Assembly (NCBI GenBank): GCA_002104905.1
Contig: MCFE01000416.1
Location: forward strand, 1-64,000
Direction of reading: 5' to 3'
DNA length: 64,000 bases
Origin: Basidiobolus meristosporus CBS 931.73
Lineage: Eukaryota; Basidiobolomycota; Basidiobolomycetes; Basidiobolales; Basidiobolaceae
How positions within the stretch are numbered: the stretch's first letter is position 1; every line of letters begins with the position of its first letter. The translations under genes and the position numbers were made by a program. Below the pieces are notes generated by a model. The model was not told where the DNA came from and ran no database searches. It worked only from the letters and a program-made list of their open reading frames with translations. Shown piece by piece: positions 33,088-43,765 of the stretch.

Positions 33088-35133
33088 ATGCCGAGATTAT
33101 CTGGAAATATTTACACTCAAACAAGCGATACTGTCTCCACCGAGAATGTGGCCGAAACCACCCCAAGAAAACGGAGAAGAGCTAATGCAAAGGTTCCAGA
33201 AGAGTCTGTCACCCCAAATGTAGAGGATGTGCTTACCGGAAATGATGAGTATGTTTGTCAGAGCATCAGAAGTTCGAGCCTTACCGTAGACATAACCCTT
33301 CTTTCTTCCAAACATGTAGCTACTTGTTGGTAACTTCTGCCATGGATGTGCTCCGACACCAATTGGACCAAGCAAGAAAAGACATCAGCAAACTTTCCGA
33401 GTTGAAAGAAAAGGCGTTGGCCGATCCTATCACATTCGTCACACAACTGCGTGAGAGGGTAAGTGGGTGCCAGCTGGTTCGAGGAAAATCCCCATTTCTC
33501 ACCCGGCTATATAGAGAAACGAGAAGCCCCCCAAATTGCAAAGAGTGGTTGCCATTCCCGCGATCGACTTGGACAAATACGTTTCTCGCGTTAAAAGGGG
33601 CACCCAAGGTATGCTGCCAACCGAATTGCTCCCAGGGAAATCTTCTCATTTCGTTTTCGTCTAGATATCTCCCTCAATTTTTCCCCATTACAAAGGCCAC
33701 CCCTTTATAAGGTAGTCAAGTCGGCCTCACTTATCTCTTTGTCTCCTTACTGACGCTCTTCCCAGTCGATTTTGTCTAGCACAAGCGCCCAGCTCCCTGC
33801 AGATGGTGTCGCATCGGCCACCGCGTCAAAAGCTTCAAGTCCAACATCAATTGAGATAGAATCCAACAACAAAGCCGATGTAAAACAAGAAGAGCTCAAT
33901 GAATACTTCCCTCCATCACAGACAGCGACTGAAGTGAAATCCAACAAGCGTAGCATCAACGTAAATTCTAGACACTTGCTCTTTGGGCTGCTCCCACCTT
34001 AGCATTAACCGTTGGGTTGTAGGATGTAGATCAGGGTGACAAACCAATGAGTTTCAACCAGCCGTGGTCGGATGAGGAACAGGTATTGCTATTTGCCAAT
34101 TCAGTTGATTGACCCGCTTGAATATTGAAACGGTTTGATTCAGGCTCGCTTAGTTGCTTACCTAGACGAGTTTCCCGAAGAGCCCATTCAATCGCAGCGT
34201 TTCTTGAAGATCTCGAAGGCTCTAGGAACTAGAACACCTAAGCAAGTGGCTAGTCGAGTGCAGAAATATTTCATCAAACTGGCGAAAGCTGGCCTGCCTG
34301 TCCCTGGAAGAATGCCAAACATGGCCATCTACGTAAGAACCGTCAATCTCAATGGGTTGCCAAAACGTAGCGTTCTTACACTTATCCCAACAGAATAAAC
34401 CAGCAGCAAGCAGCCGGAAACCGTCGGAAAAGAAGAAGACACCGCCACCCAAAAAACAGAAGACGGAAAGCAGGCCGGGATACTCCAATAGGTACATCGT
34501 AGATGCTTCATATTGGCAAAACAAGTTACTGACTTGCCGCATAAGGTTTTCTGGTGCACAGTATCTGACTGGTCCTATTACACCAACCGTACTCATGTCA
34601 GATGATGATGAAGCTGCCGAATCATCAACGGTGCGGGCTCCTCCTGCTGCTCGTAAATCTGTAGGCTATTTCTCGCTGGCCCTTACGCCTACACTGTCCT
34701 AACATATTTACGTCTTATAGACACCTAAAAGTTCTCCACCTGCCGCTGCTTCATCTTCTGCTCATCACGGTTACAAGGTAAATGCCTTACATCCCACATA
34801 TCAGCAAAGACGCACGAACTCATTCGCTTTGTAGTGCGATAACTGTCTTATAGAGCCCATTGTCGGCGCAAGGTGGACCTGTACAGACTGCGACGAGGAC
34901 CACCAAGTTGACCTGTGTAATTCATGTCACGCATCTGGTGATTTCCAGAACGGTAATCCTTATATAGTCCCAGCCTGGATGTATGTATATATGCTAATCA
35001 TTTTCGCCGCGTAGATCATCATGATCCATCACATGCCTTCCAAAAGGTTTCCCTGGGGGATGATGCCTATTATTATCAAGACAATGACTATAACGAGCAG
35101 CCTGCTGGCGAGTACAGCTACCTGGTGATGTAG
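33088..35133 (+). CDS. ZZZ3-like protein with SANT/Myb and ZZ zinc finger
   Basis: There are twelve exons: 33088-33248, 33320-33458, 33515-33608, 33665-33711, 33766-33960, 34023-34082, 34144-34332, 34394-34491, 34546-34660, 34721-34777, 34835-34952 and 35015-35133. They sum to 1392 nt, 463 residues. The SANT/Myb part (about residues 225-300) reads [18 protein letters not shown], then [19 protein letters not shown] and [12 protein letters not shown]; the last two are nearly word-for-word hallmarks of animal ZZZ3. The C-terminal ZZ finger follows: [25 protein letters not shown], and closing [10 protein letters not shown]. In animals ZZZ3 belongs to the ATAC acetyltransferase complex and its ZZ finger reads the histone H3 tail. 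Ada3, encoded 6 kb upstream, is an ATAC/SAGA partner. Whether this fungus has ATAC is inference. Confidence 0.88.
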
Positions 35134-36222
35134 TGGTTCCAACCGACATGCTGGCCACTATCCTACTCAAGTCGTGTATTTATAATATGTAAAATAGTTT
35201 CGAGTACTCAAATCTTGGTTCTTGAGAAGGGACTACTTGAATAAACAAGAAAGATCAAAAACCAACAATTCTCTGTAGAGTTGCCAAGTGGACGTGTTGA
35301 ATGCTACACTCTTTATTAGTTGGGTTTGGGGGGGGGAGGTCTCGAGTCACAGGGATTCCATGGGGCTCTGTCGAGGATCTAAGGGAGAGAAAGGGTGATT
35401 AGTGTGAGCGAAAACGGTTTACGCGTAGAATGGGGATTTCTAGGAAAAGGGTTTCCATCAGAACATATAGGTTATCACGGTTGTACCAAACCGTAGAAGT
35501 CACCAGAGGTAACTTTAAGGTTAATAAGTGCAACTCATCTTCGCCTTTAAATATTCATCACTGGAAAGGCAAGGCTTGCTTGAAAAACAAGCAACCACGC
35601 CCAACGCGAGCTACAGTTGGCTCTTCCATTACCAGCATTCTCGTCGGAAGTAGACAGCGCCTTCCGTAATTCAGATTGAAAACTACATAAACACTTCCAT
35701 GCAAGATCTACTACCTGAGGTAGCGTCGTGGTCAAGTGTGTGGAAATCATGTCTACATGCAACGGAAGTGTTCTACTATGGCTCCAAAGAGCGATAATGG
35801 CTTGAGAAAAGCTGCCTGTGTCGCGAAAAAGCTCATCGGATCTCTGTTCTAAGTAACACCTCATTGGTTAACTCCTGGTTCCGCCTCGGTGAGGTAAAAA
35901 GAAACCAAGAAAACCCGTAGGAAAATCCTCATGTGTACTCGACGTTTTTCGTCACTTGAGCAAACCCAGGTTCTCCAAGGAAACCAGTACAGTAAGAATG
36001 AAGTAACATAGGTTAAAAGAATAAATACCTAGCGCGAAAAGATGCGTGGAACTCAATTCTGACCTGCATCATCTTATATATATATCGGACATCCCCAATC
36101 AATTTGCCCAGCCAAAGATCAACCAATTTGGTCATCAAAACCCCGTAGAACAAACGATTCTCCGTATTCGGTTGACAAACCCTAACTGATAGTTTCGAAG
36201 GTGGTTCAGTTTAACGTGTACA
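35134..36222. other. Intergenic, about 1.1 kb
   Basis: Between the ZZZ3-like gene and CDC73. It has a G homopolymer near 35,328, a possible small minus-strand ORF (listed separately) and a TATATATATA tract near 36,078, about 145 bp before CDC73, which could serve as its core promoter. Confidence 0.5.
35547..35864 (-). CDS. Possible small protein, unrecognised
   Basis: An open frame of 105 codons with ATG at 35864-35862 in an otherwise empty 1.1-kb spacer. The first half looks protein-like (DELFRDTGSFSQAIIALWSH, then LPLHVDMISTHLTTTLPQ), with amphipathic character and a balanced composition. The second half could contain an intron (a GTAG donor follows LPQ). I do not recognise a family. A chance ORF is possible. 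Confidence 0.35.
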   Translation of the reverse strand: MRCYLEQRSDELFRDTGSFSQAIIALWSHSRTLPLHVDMISTHLTTTLPQVVDLAWKCLCSFQSELRKALSTSDENAGNGRANCSSRWAWLLVFQASLAFPVMNI

Positions 36223-38055
36223 ATGGCAAGTCAAGATCCGCTCGCTTTACTTCGAGAATACACCATCAACAAGAAGCCAGTCCAATTCCTCGATGAAGCT
36301 GGCCAGGTCGCCACCGATCTGAAACAAGCCACGGAGATTACTTTTTCTGACCTCAAGTTTCCCAAAACCACCATCACGAAGTACAAAAAGAGTGGTTCGG
36401 AGGAGTTCTACACACTCGACACCCTAGTATTTCTGGTTCAGAACCTCACCCTCGACTATGGCTCACTGTTAAAGGAAAGTTTAAGCGCTGGCATTCCCAC
36501 TGTTTCGTTCATTGATCGCAAAGATCTGTTGGATTATTTGACCGGAGCCATCGAGATCAGCCCCAACGTGGTCACTGAAACTGGTAAACCTTTTATCTCC
36601 CTCACTTCGGTCCTCTCGAAAGCTTAACCCTTGGATTTCCCTTGTTCCCACCTCTCCACCTACCCTCCCTCCAAAAAGCGAAGCGTCCAGCCGAGGAGAG
36701 TAAGAAGGAGACAGAAGAAGCTGCCAAAAAGGCCAAGACCTCCACCACAGCCTTGGATCCATCGGTTCGTACCCGAAATGCACTGACTGACTTTCGTGTC
36801 CGGTCTAAATCTTGCTTCCCTCTCCGTTACCACAGAACGATTCGGAGTTCTCCAGAAAACTCAAGGAACGTGAACGCGAACTGAGCACCAAGGAAACCAT
36901 TTTGAAAGGGACTAGGGTAGGTTGATTTCCTTGGAATTCCTGTTCACGCGGAGTGCTAATCTTCCGGCGGGAGCTAGTCGTTTTCATTCATTCAGAAGAA
37001 AGCGGCTACCATGATCAAGGATATCGAGAAGGAGCTGGTGGAGATGAAGAAGAAGCCGGAAGGCTCCAAAGACCCCAAGAATGGGTCAAATGGACGCGAT
37101 CGACCAAGCCACCCAGGTACCTTCGTCTTTCTATGAAGCGGGGCCATCTGCATATACGTATATATATACTTAGCTTCTTTCATAGCATCCGGTCATCCCA
37201 GCACTCGCCATCCTAGCTCATCCCATGGAGCAAAGTCGTCACGACACATGTCGAAAGGTGGAACCCCGTCAAATCCACATCGTTCATCGCTTGTTACTTA
37301 TCTACATTGTTGCCGCAGATGCCCGTACTCCAATCATCATTGTCCCGGCTGCTGCCACTTCGCTGATAACACTGTACAACATCAAGCCGTTCTTAGAGGA
37401 GCATAAGTAAGTGCCAACACGTAGCCTCCATCTATCGACCACCGAACTCACAAGGGGTTCCCAGGTATGTTGATACTCAAAGTATTCGAGACTCTGGGAT
37501 GAAAAAGCCACACATGGTGGAAATCAAGCGAAAGAAGCCCGGCCAAGTGCACCCAGTGGTCTATCAAGTGTTCGACTCGGTGGATCACTTCAAGAGCGAG
37601 GACTGGTAAGAGTCTGTTCTGCCCATACAAAGTCAAGAACTCACCCACCAAACCTACTTCAAAAGGGACAGAGTGGTTTGCGTCTTTACTACGGGGGCGA
37701 CATGGCAATTCAAAAACTGGGTTTGGCAGTCGCCTATGGATATCTTCAGTCAAGGTACTTAGCGAGCAGCATTGATTACCACCCAGTTCCCAGCCCCTTA
37801 GTTAACCTTTCCAACCACAGCCCAAGGTTTCTACGTTGACTTTGCCGACAACGATCCAAAGGACCACGTCAGAGGATGGAATGTCCATGTGTTGAGGGTT
37901 CGTTAACTTGCCGTCGTCGGGCACCTCTTCTCCTACTAACAACCGATTCGCAGATTCACCGTGCCAAACGCCACACTGACAAAGCCATCATCTTTCAGCT
38001 CTGGGATACACTCGACGCCTTCTGTCACGCGAAGAAGCCGCAGCTGAATTGTTAA
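36223..38055 (+). CDS. CDC73: Paf1 complex subunit Cdc73/parafibromin
   Basis: There are ten exons: 36223-36583, 36679-36764, 36836-36916, 36996-37116, 37186-37257, 37319-37406, 37465-37605, 37666-37754, 37821-37897 and 37954-38055. The N-terminal region MASQDPLALLREYTINKKPV, LDTLVFLVQNLTLDYGS and FIDRKDLLDYLTG is typical of Cdc73. The C-terminal Ras-like domain is well conserved: TPIIIVPAAATSLITLYNIKPFLEE, YVDTQ, VVYQVFDSVDHFKSEDWDRVVCVF, GATWQFKNW and FYVDFAD. The linker is Lys/Ser/His-rich. Role: subunit of the Paf1 complex on elongating RNA polymerase II, linked to H2B ubiquitination, H3 methylation and 3'-end formation. All splice phases are consistent. The small fifth intron (61 nt) was chosen because reading through it stops early. 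Confidence 0.93.
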
Positions 38056-38268
38056 TACACCTCACCCACACGGTTCTTTTTAGGTCATTTAGAGAAAGAC
38101 CGACCCGGCAGATGTCAGAGCAAGCTCCTGAGAAAAGGGGGTTTTATTGTTGTTTGTATCATACCATTTTGTCAAGGTAATTAAGTGATTAAATAAATTA
38201 AGTTCCAAGATAGCTTCGGGGTCTTCCATGGCTTCATATGATATATACAATGGTATGGAGACGAGCGC

Positions 38269-41200
38269 TCAAAAGCCTTGATTGGACGGCTCTTTCTTCA
38301 TCGCCATGCCCGCCATTAGTTTCCGGATCTTGGCTGATGCCAGCGAGGATGTTGTGCTGACATATTGGGTGGTGGCGTGAGTAGCATCCGACAGGTTGAG
38401 TCCCAGCGACAGAGGGTTCAGGTAGGGAGAGTTCTCGGAGGGTGGGTTGGGGATCTTCTTGTGGTACGCATCTAAAAATGGTTGCATGTCCGTCTTTTTC
38501 AATCCCTAAGCCGAAGGAGGTGGCGAGGTTAGGGGAGAGTTGGGGTTGTGGAGGTTGGGTTTGGGGCTTACCTTCAGCTCAAGGACCTTCTGGTAGTTGA
38601 TGAACGTGGCGTCCGGGCAGAGCAGAATGTACTTCTCAATGAAAGAATCCGGATTTTCTTGAGGGTTCATTGGTGCGAGGATGACTTTGAGAAGCCCTTC
38701 AAGTCTGCTGGCTCCTTTGTTGACAAACTTGACGTAGCTTGGGTGGTAATGGAGCGTTAGTATTGGGGCCTCGATCCAGGTGACCAAGCAATACATACGT
38801 TGATGGGGGAGTGCCAGACTCGGACATCCCTGAAAATGGTAGCCTTAGAAGGATCGCTTTGACCACTTGGATATCTGACAGCATCTAGTTTGAATGAGGG
38901 TCAGTCATAGGCGCAGGTCAAGCTGTACTCGAAACACAGTTACTCGTTCGGCCACGGATTCCGTGATGCGCTTGCATTTGAAGATGTTGGTCATGTATCG
39001 ATTGATGAACGTTCTGAAGAAAGAAATTAGTGCTGTGGTCCCCGGACCGCCGCTGTTGCCTGGCCACTAACCCTACAAATTTGTCACAGAAGGTTCGGAA
39101 GTATCTCTCATTGGTGATGGACTGTCTTATCACCGACACATTCTCTTCCAGAATCGTTCCCAGTCCGGTGACATATTCGAGCTGATTCTTGGCTGTGTCC
39201 CCTGCTCCCCAGGTAACCTTGGTCATTGCGTTAAGCTTCGATTCGCACAACGTGTCGATTCCCTGGACAAGGACACGGACACACGAATTGATGACACCTA
39301 GGAATGCCTCTCGCTGCGCCTCGAGGCTGACATGTTGCTTGAAATTCTCGTCGATCTTTTCGGTGAGCTTCTCTTCCAGCTGGGCGACCGAAGTTAGACA
39401 ATAGTCGGCAGTGTTCAGGACCAGCGCGATGAGCTTCAGCTCTTCCTTGGCAAGGATCTTCTTCTCATCCCTAAAAAGAAACAACATCCATCAGCCATCC
39501 GAAATCCCCCGGGTCTCAGTGAGCTCTGATTACTTGGGAAGTTTGTCCAGCAGTATCTCTCTCCCGTAGATATCCAGCCATTTGGCAAACACCTTGGACA
39601 AGTCGAACATCGGCTTTCGATTGGAGAGCTTGGCACATTGGCTCAGCGTTTCCCGGTAAAAGTACAATAGGTCGGTGCTTGACGAGAAGACGGTGATGCT
39701 GGGGTCGGTGTCCGCCTCGGATTCCTTGTTCCGGAAATTACCAAACATCTCGCTCAGCGATCTACATGCAATATGAGTCGATGAATAACCAGTGAGTGTG
39801 CCCGTGGCCACCTACTTCTCTTGGGCCTCCACATAGCGGCTCAAGTAAGGTTCAAAGCAAATCGACACAATTCTGGTGAACTTCGAGTTCGCTTCTCTCG
39901 CCCTGGAATTGGTCTCCGCTACGTTCTAAAGGCGAATGAGTGGTTAACGATCACGCCCTGCAGCCGCATGCACGAGAGGAGGGTTACCGATGAAGTGAAG
40001 CGTCGGGCCAGCTGGTTTTCAAAGGCAACGGTGAGTTGAAGCACCTTAATCAACAGGCTTACGTCGAGGTCACTTGACTTGGCCAGGACGTCGTTCAAGT
40101 CCGACCTGAGTTGGAACGATGGTCAGTCTACCTGGCAGCAATCATCCACAGCATCCCGAGGTACCTGGTGATCAGACAGAACGTTTCACACAAAGTCTCG
40201 TTCACCTTCCACTTGGCTGGGAAAACGCCGATGTACTCCTCATCATACACCTTCAAGAGCCGTCTTAACCAAGCAAACCGGCGCGAAGTGTTATCGAGCG
40301 CGGCTACCTAATCCGCAGAGACGTTAGCACGCATCGAGAGCGCGGCCATCTAAGACTTACCTCATCATCGCCGGTGAACAGCTTCCTGTATTCCCTGAGG
40401 TGCAGCTCACAGAACCATTCGACCGTCTTGTTTCTAAAGAACCAGATTAAACCAACGCCCATGCCTGACAGGCCCATCGTGCTTACTGGAAATCCTCCCC
40501 GATCACCTCAATCAGAGTGCACATGTCATTAAGCTCTTGCTGAGGCCTCTTCAGAACACCCTGCGAGTTGAATCTAGACAGCGAATGGGTAAATAAAGCC
40601 CCTTGGCAAAACGTGCTCAACGCCCCCCTACCCAGCATGGAAATCCTCAGTCACCTGCTCTTTAAGGTTGAGCCGAATATTGTCTATGGAGGTGGTGATG
40701 TCGTGCACTTGTTTGACGTTCTGATAGCTTTCGAAATGCGACTGTAGCTGTAGGACCGCCTAGCGTTGTTGTTCAGATTGTGCGCAGAGTGGGGTGCTAC
40801 TACTGAGGGTCTACCTGTAGGATTTGGCCTGCCTCTTTGTATTGACGCTCATGAGCGAATAATTTCAGCTGGTCAACCGCGGTCACTAAAACAAGGCGGT
40901 AAGTCATCTGTTCGACCGAGGGAGGCCAAGAAAGCGTAACCCAACCTAGCATCTGAAGTCTTCTGAGAGCGGTGATGGTGGTGGTGAGGTTTCGTTTGGC
41001 GTAGTCCAACGATTTGATATCTTTCGTGATATCCTGTACAATATTCTCCGAATCCTTTGCTTTTTGCTTGATTAGGGTAATCTTATTGAACAGCTCCTAG
41101 AAAACAACTTCAATCACCATTCCTAGGGGGTGGGGGTCAGTTTAGGGTCGTTTGGGTCCAAACCTCCATGGTCTTTTTCGTGGCTTCCAGCTCACGAGCT

Positions 41201-41617
41201 GTCTCGTCATCCGCTTCCGTCTGTGAGCGGAGCAGGACTTTGAGCTGATGATCGATTTTTCGGATTCGAAAGCCCAGTTTGTTCAGCACGTCATCGATGG
41301 AACGTAAAGAGTGTTCTAAAAACGAACAAGAGTGTTAATTTTCCGGCCAACCTCAGCCCATTGAAGCTCCTCGGTCCGCAACAACTCCAAGTCAACTTCT
41401 CTAGGAAGTCCACTCAACAGTATAAAACACGAAAGCACCAACCGTTGGGAAATATCTGATTGATGCACTCCACTGGTTCGAAAGTAGGCGTGTCCAAAGG
41501 GTCAGTGATGTTCAGAATATCGTGCATTCTCTCCTCGATGTTTGCCGGAAGCTGTATCACTTCCATCTCGGTCGAATTCTCAACATTCTCGTCTTGGATT
41601 TTGGCCTCCACGGTCAT
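38269..41617 (-). CDS. VPS53: GARP/EARP tethering complex subunit Vps53
   Basis: Start MTVEAKIQDENVEN at 41617; stop TGA at 38271-38269. About sixteen exons, roughly 800 residues (yeast 822). The Vps53 N-terminal half is clear: DPLDTPTFEPVECINQIFPN, LRSIDDVLNKLGFRIRKID, KSLDYAKRNLTTTITALRRLQML and AVDQLKLFAHERQYKEAGQIL. Then come FCELHLREYRKLF, RRFAWLRRLLKVYDEEY, DLLYFYRETLSQCAKL and the C-terminal LLKVILAPMNP plus FINYQKVLELKGLKKTD. Role: with Vps51, Vps52 and Vps54 it tethers endosome-derived vesicles to the trans-Golgi. It is the last ordinary gene before the repeat-rich region. It ends convergently with CDC73. Most exon ends are approximate. Confidence 0.9.
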
Positions 41618-42116
41618 ATGTATGAATAAGTGGGTCACCACACGTAAAGCAACCTCTTAGACTGCTGATATGTTGAGCTACGTATTCTCTTATGGGGCTT
41701 GATCAATGCATGAAATCAACCATTGATTTCAATCAGGTTCGATTCAGGATTTCGGCTATTTTCTAGACGCTCAGAATTCCATATTTATTTTTGTGTGTAC
41801 ATCATCAGGGTTGGTAACAAATGATATTAATGTTAGTTTACTCTATTGTATACCGCTTACTAAGTGCTGATAAGTACTACATTCTTGAGACTTGAGCAGG
41901 TGCTTTGAGGCAATATAGAAGACTGATTGGTATATGACTTACTTGTTGGCCTTGTAACCTGAAGTCAGGTGTTTCTACTTTTTGCTAAATTTGTATAGAG
42001 CCAGCTGGCACTCAGCCTGTTTCTACACTGTTGTTTATTGACTGGATATTGTCTCTTTTTTGCACTCCAAACCTACCAACTCCACTGGTGCTCTTACTTT
42101 TGTTGTCAAAGTGTGT
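41618..42116. other. Transition from genes to repeats
   Basis: Promoter side of VPS53, then AT-rich sequence without recognisable genes. This is where the repeat-dominated region starts. Confidence 0.5.
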
Positions 42117-42709
42117 AATTCCACCTAAATATTCACCTAACTTAGTCACCTAGATCATTACTTACAAATCCTAGCAAATACTGACAAAATTCTTTATTGG
42201 GATTCACTTGGAATATTTTCACCAAAATATCAGGTACCCAGAACCTGAGAACTTGATAGGTTGTTCAAACAGCCCCAAAATCTGCACACATGTTCCTGAT
42301 GTTGTAAGAGTCTTGGAGATATTGGAAGTATTTTGGAGAACAAGTAGATTATGTGGTTTTTGTTGTAAAAATTTGTAATTCCACCTAAATATTCACCTAA
42401 CTTAGTTGCTTAGATCATTACCCTTAAATCCTAGAGAATACTGACCAAATTCCTTGTTGGGATTTACTTGGAATATTTTCATCAAAATACCAGGTACCCA
42501 GAACATGAAAATTCTCAGAGTTGTCCAAACAGCCCCAAACTCTGCACACATGCTCTTAGGACCTTCCTTAACCTATTCTATGTGTTTGTAATGCCAAGAC
42601 CAGGTAAAAGTACAAATACTACTTTTACATTCAATAAATCATTAAGTGAATATCACATAATCTACTTGTTCTCCTAATCACTTCCAATATCTCCAAGACT
42701 CTTACAACA
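42117..42709 (+). repeat. Rearranged copia LTR fragments with an inverted arm
   Basis: Three pieces of one LTR family are seen. Positions 42117-42295 hold a 5' part (AATTCCACCTAAATATTCACC onward). Positions 42300-42351 hold an inverted copy of the LTR 3' end. Positions 42352-42709 hold an LTR from TGTGG to CTTACAACA (358 bp). The last one matches the LTR at 60098-60399, although that copy has an internal deletion. The LTR ends inside the partner ORF of CACTA copy 1 and truncates it. No matching target-site duplication is seen on the left flank, so the block was rearranged after insertion. Confidence 0.7.
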
Positions 42710-43562
42710 GGAACAAGTCAAGTGCATTCTGCTTGGCCTTGAGTTCCTGATGGTTCCATGGTATGCCAGCTTTAAGGTGATGGTGTGCTATACTCCTGAT
42801 GACCTCTTGAATATCAGCCCACTCTTCATTTTTGCACTCAACAGCTTCACAGATCTTCAATGTCTTTTGATATTTAGGCTTTGGTCTAAACACCACATTG
42901 TCTCCCTCCCACACTGTGATAGGCTTTTCTGTGGGCTTTATCTTTGGGCATTGTTGTTGTGCTTCAATGACTGTGCAGTGTTCCTCTGCTGCTACATCAG
43001 GAGATGGCTCAATTCTTGGCTGTGACATTGAGCTACTTGAGTTCCTTCTTTGCAGCAAAGATACTGCTTTCTCTACCTGCAATATTGATTATTCTACATG
43101 TATTATCCGCTCATCCTGTTTCTGGACTAATTCCTAATCTCTCTGGGCAATTGCATCAGTCCTATCAGCCACTGCACCTAGTTGCTTGATTAGTGCTTTG
43201 GTATGAGCTGACAATATACTTACTAATATGGGGGGTGGCAATGTTATGACAGCCACTTGCTGGTCTTCAACTGAGGGTACTGCATTTGCTACCTTCTCAT
43301 CTGCCTGAGCATAATGTTCAGCTTGTGGCTCTGCAGAGGTTCTCAATTGCCTACTTGACTGAGAGCCCAAGGAGTCCGCATTATTACCTTCAGTGGGCAC
43401 ACTGTTAACATGATCTTTATTGAATGTAGCCCTGCTTGTTGCACAGAATGTCAAAGCAAGCTGTTGTCCAACCATTCTTCTGCTGCTGTCAGTGGTGAGG
43501 TTTGGTTGGGAACCAAACAACTTTGCTTTATTTTCGGTGGCATAAATATGGAAGTGAGTCAA
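42710..43562 (-). pseudogene. CACTA partner protein (ORF2), copy 1, truncated
   Basis: The N-terminal half of the partner protein, with the coiled-coil part (ending VEKAVSLLQRRNSSSSMSQPR) and the region CEAVECKNEEWADIQEVIRSIAHHHLKAGIPW. One A is missing just after the initiator compared with copy 2, so the natural ATG is out of frame. The C-terminal half after KQNALDLF is cut off by the copia LTR at 42709. Function unknown; see the copy 2 entry. Confidence 0.6.
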
Positions 43563-43765
43563 AACAAAGGGGAAATAGTGTTACATATACATGTGTATGT
43601 GGTGCCACAACTTTATTTATAATGCTTACTATGGCAGGTCATTGTTGAATCTTACATTCATGTAGGTGGGATGTCTCAAATACAAGACTGTCATAGATTC
43701 ACATGTGTATTGACCAAAAAGTGATATAATAGTGTTACATTGTTGAAGGTCAAACTGTTTGCCCC

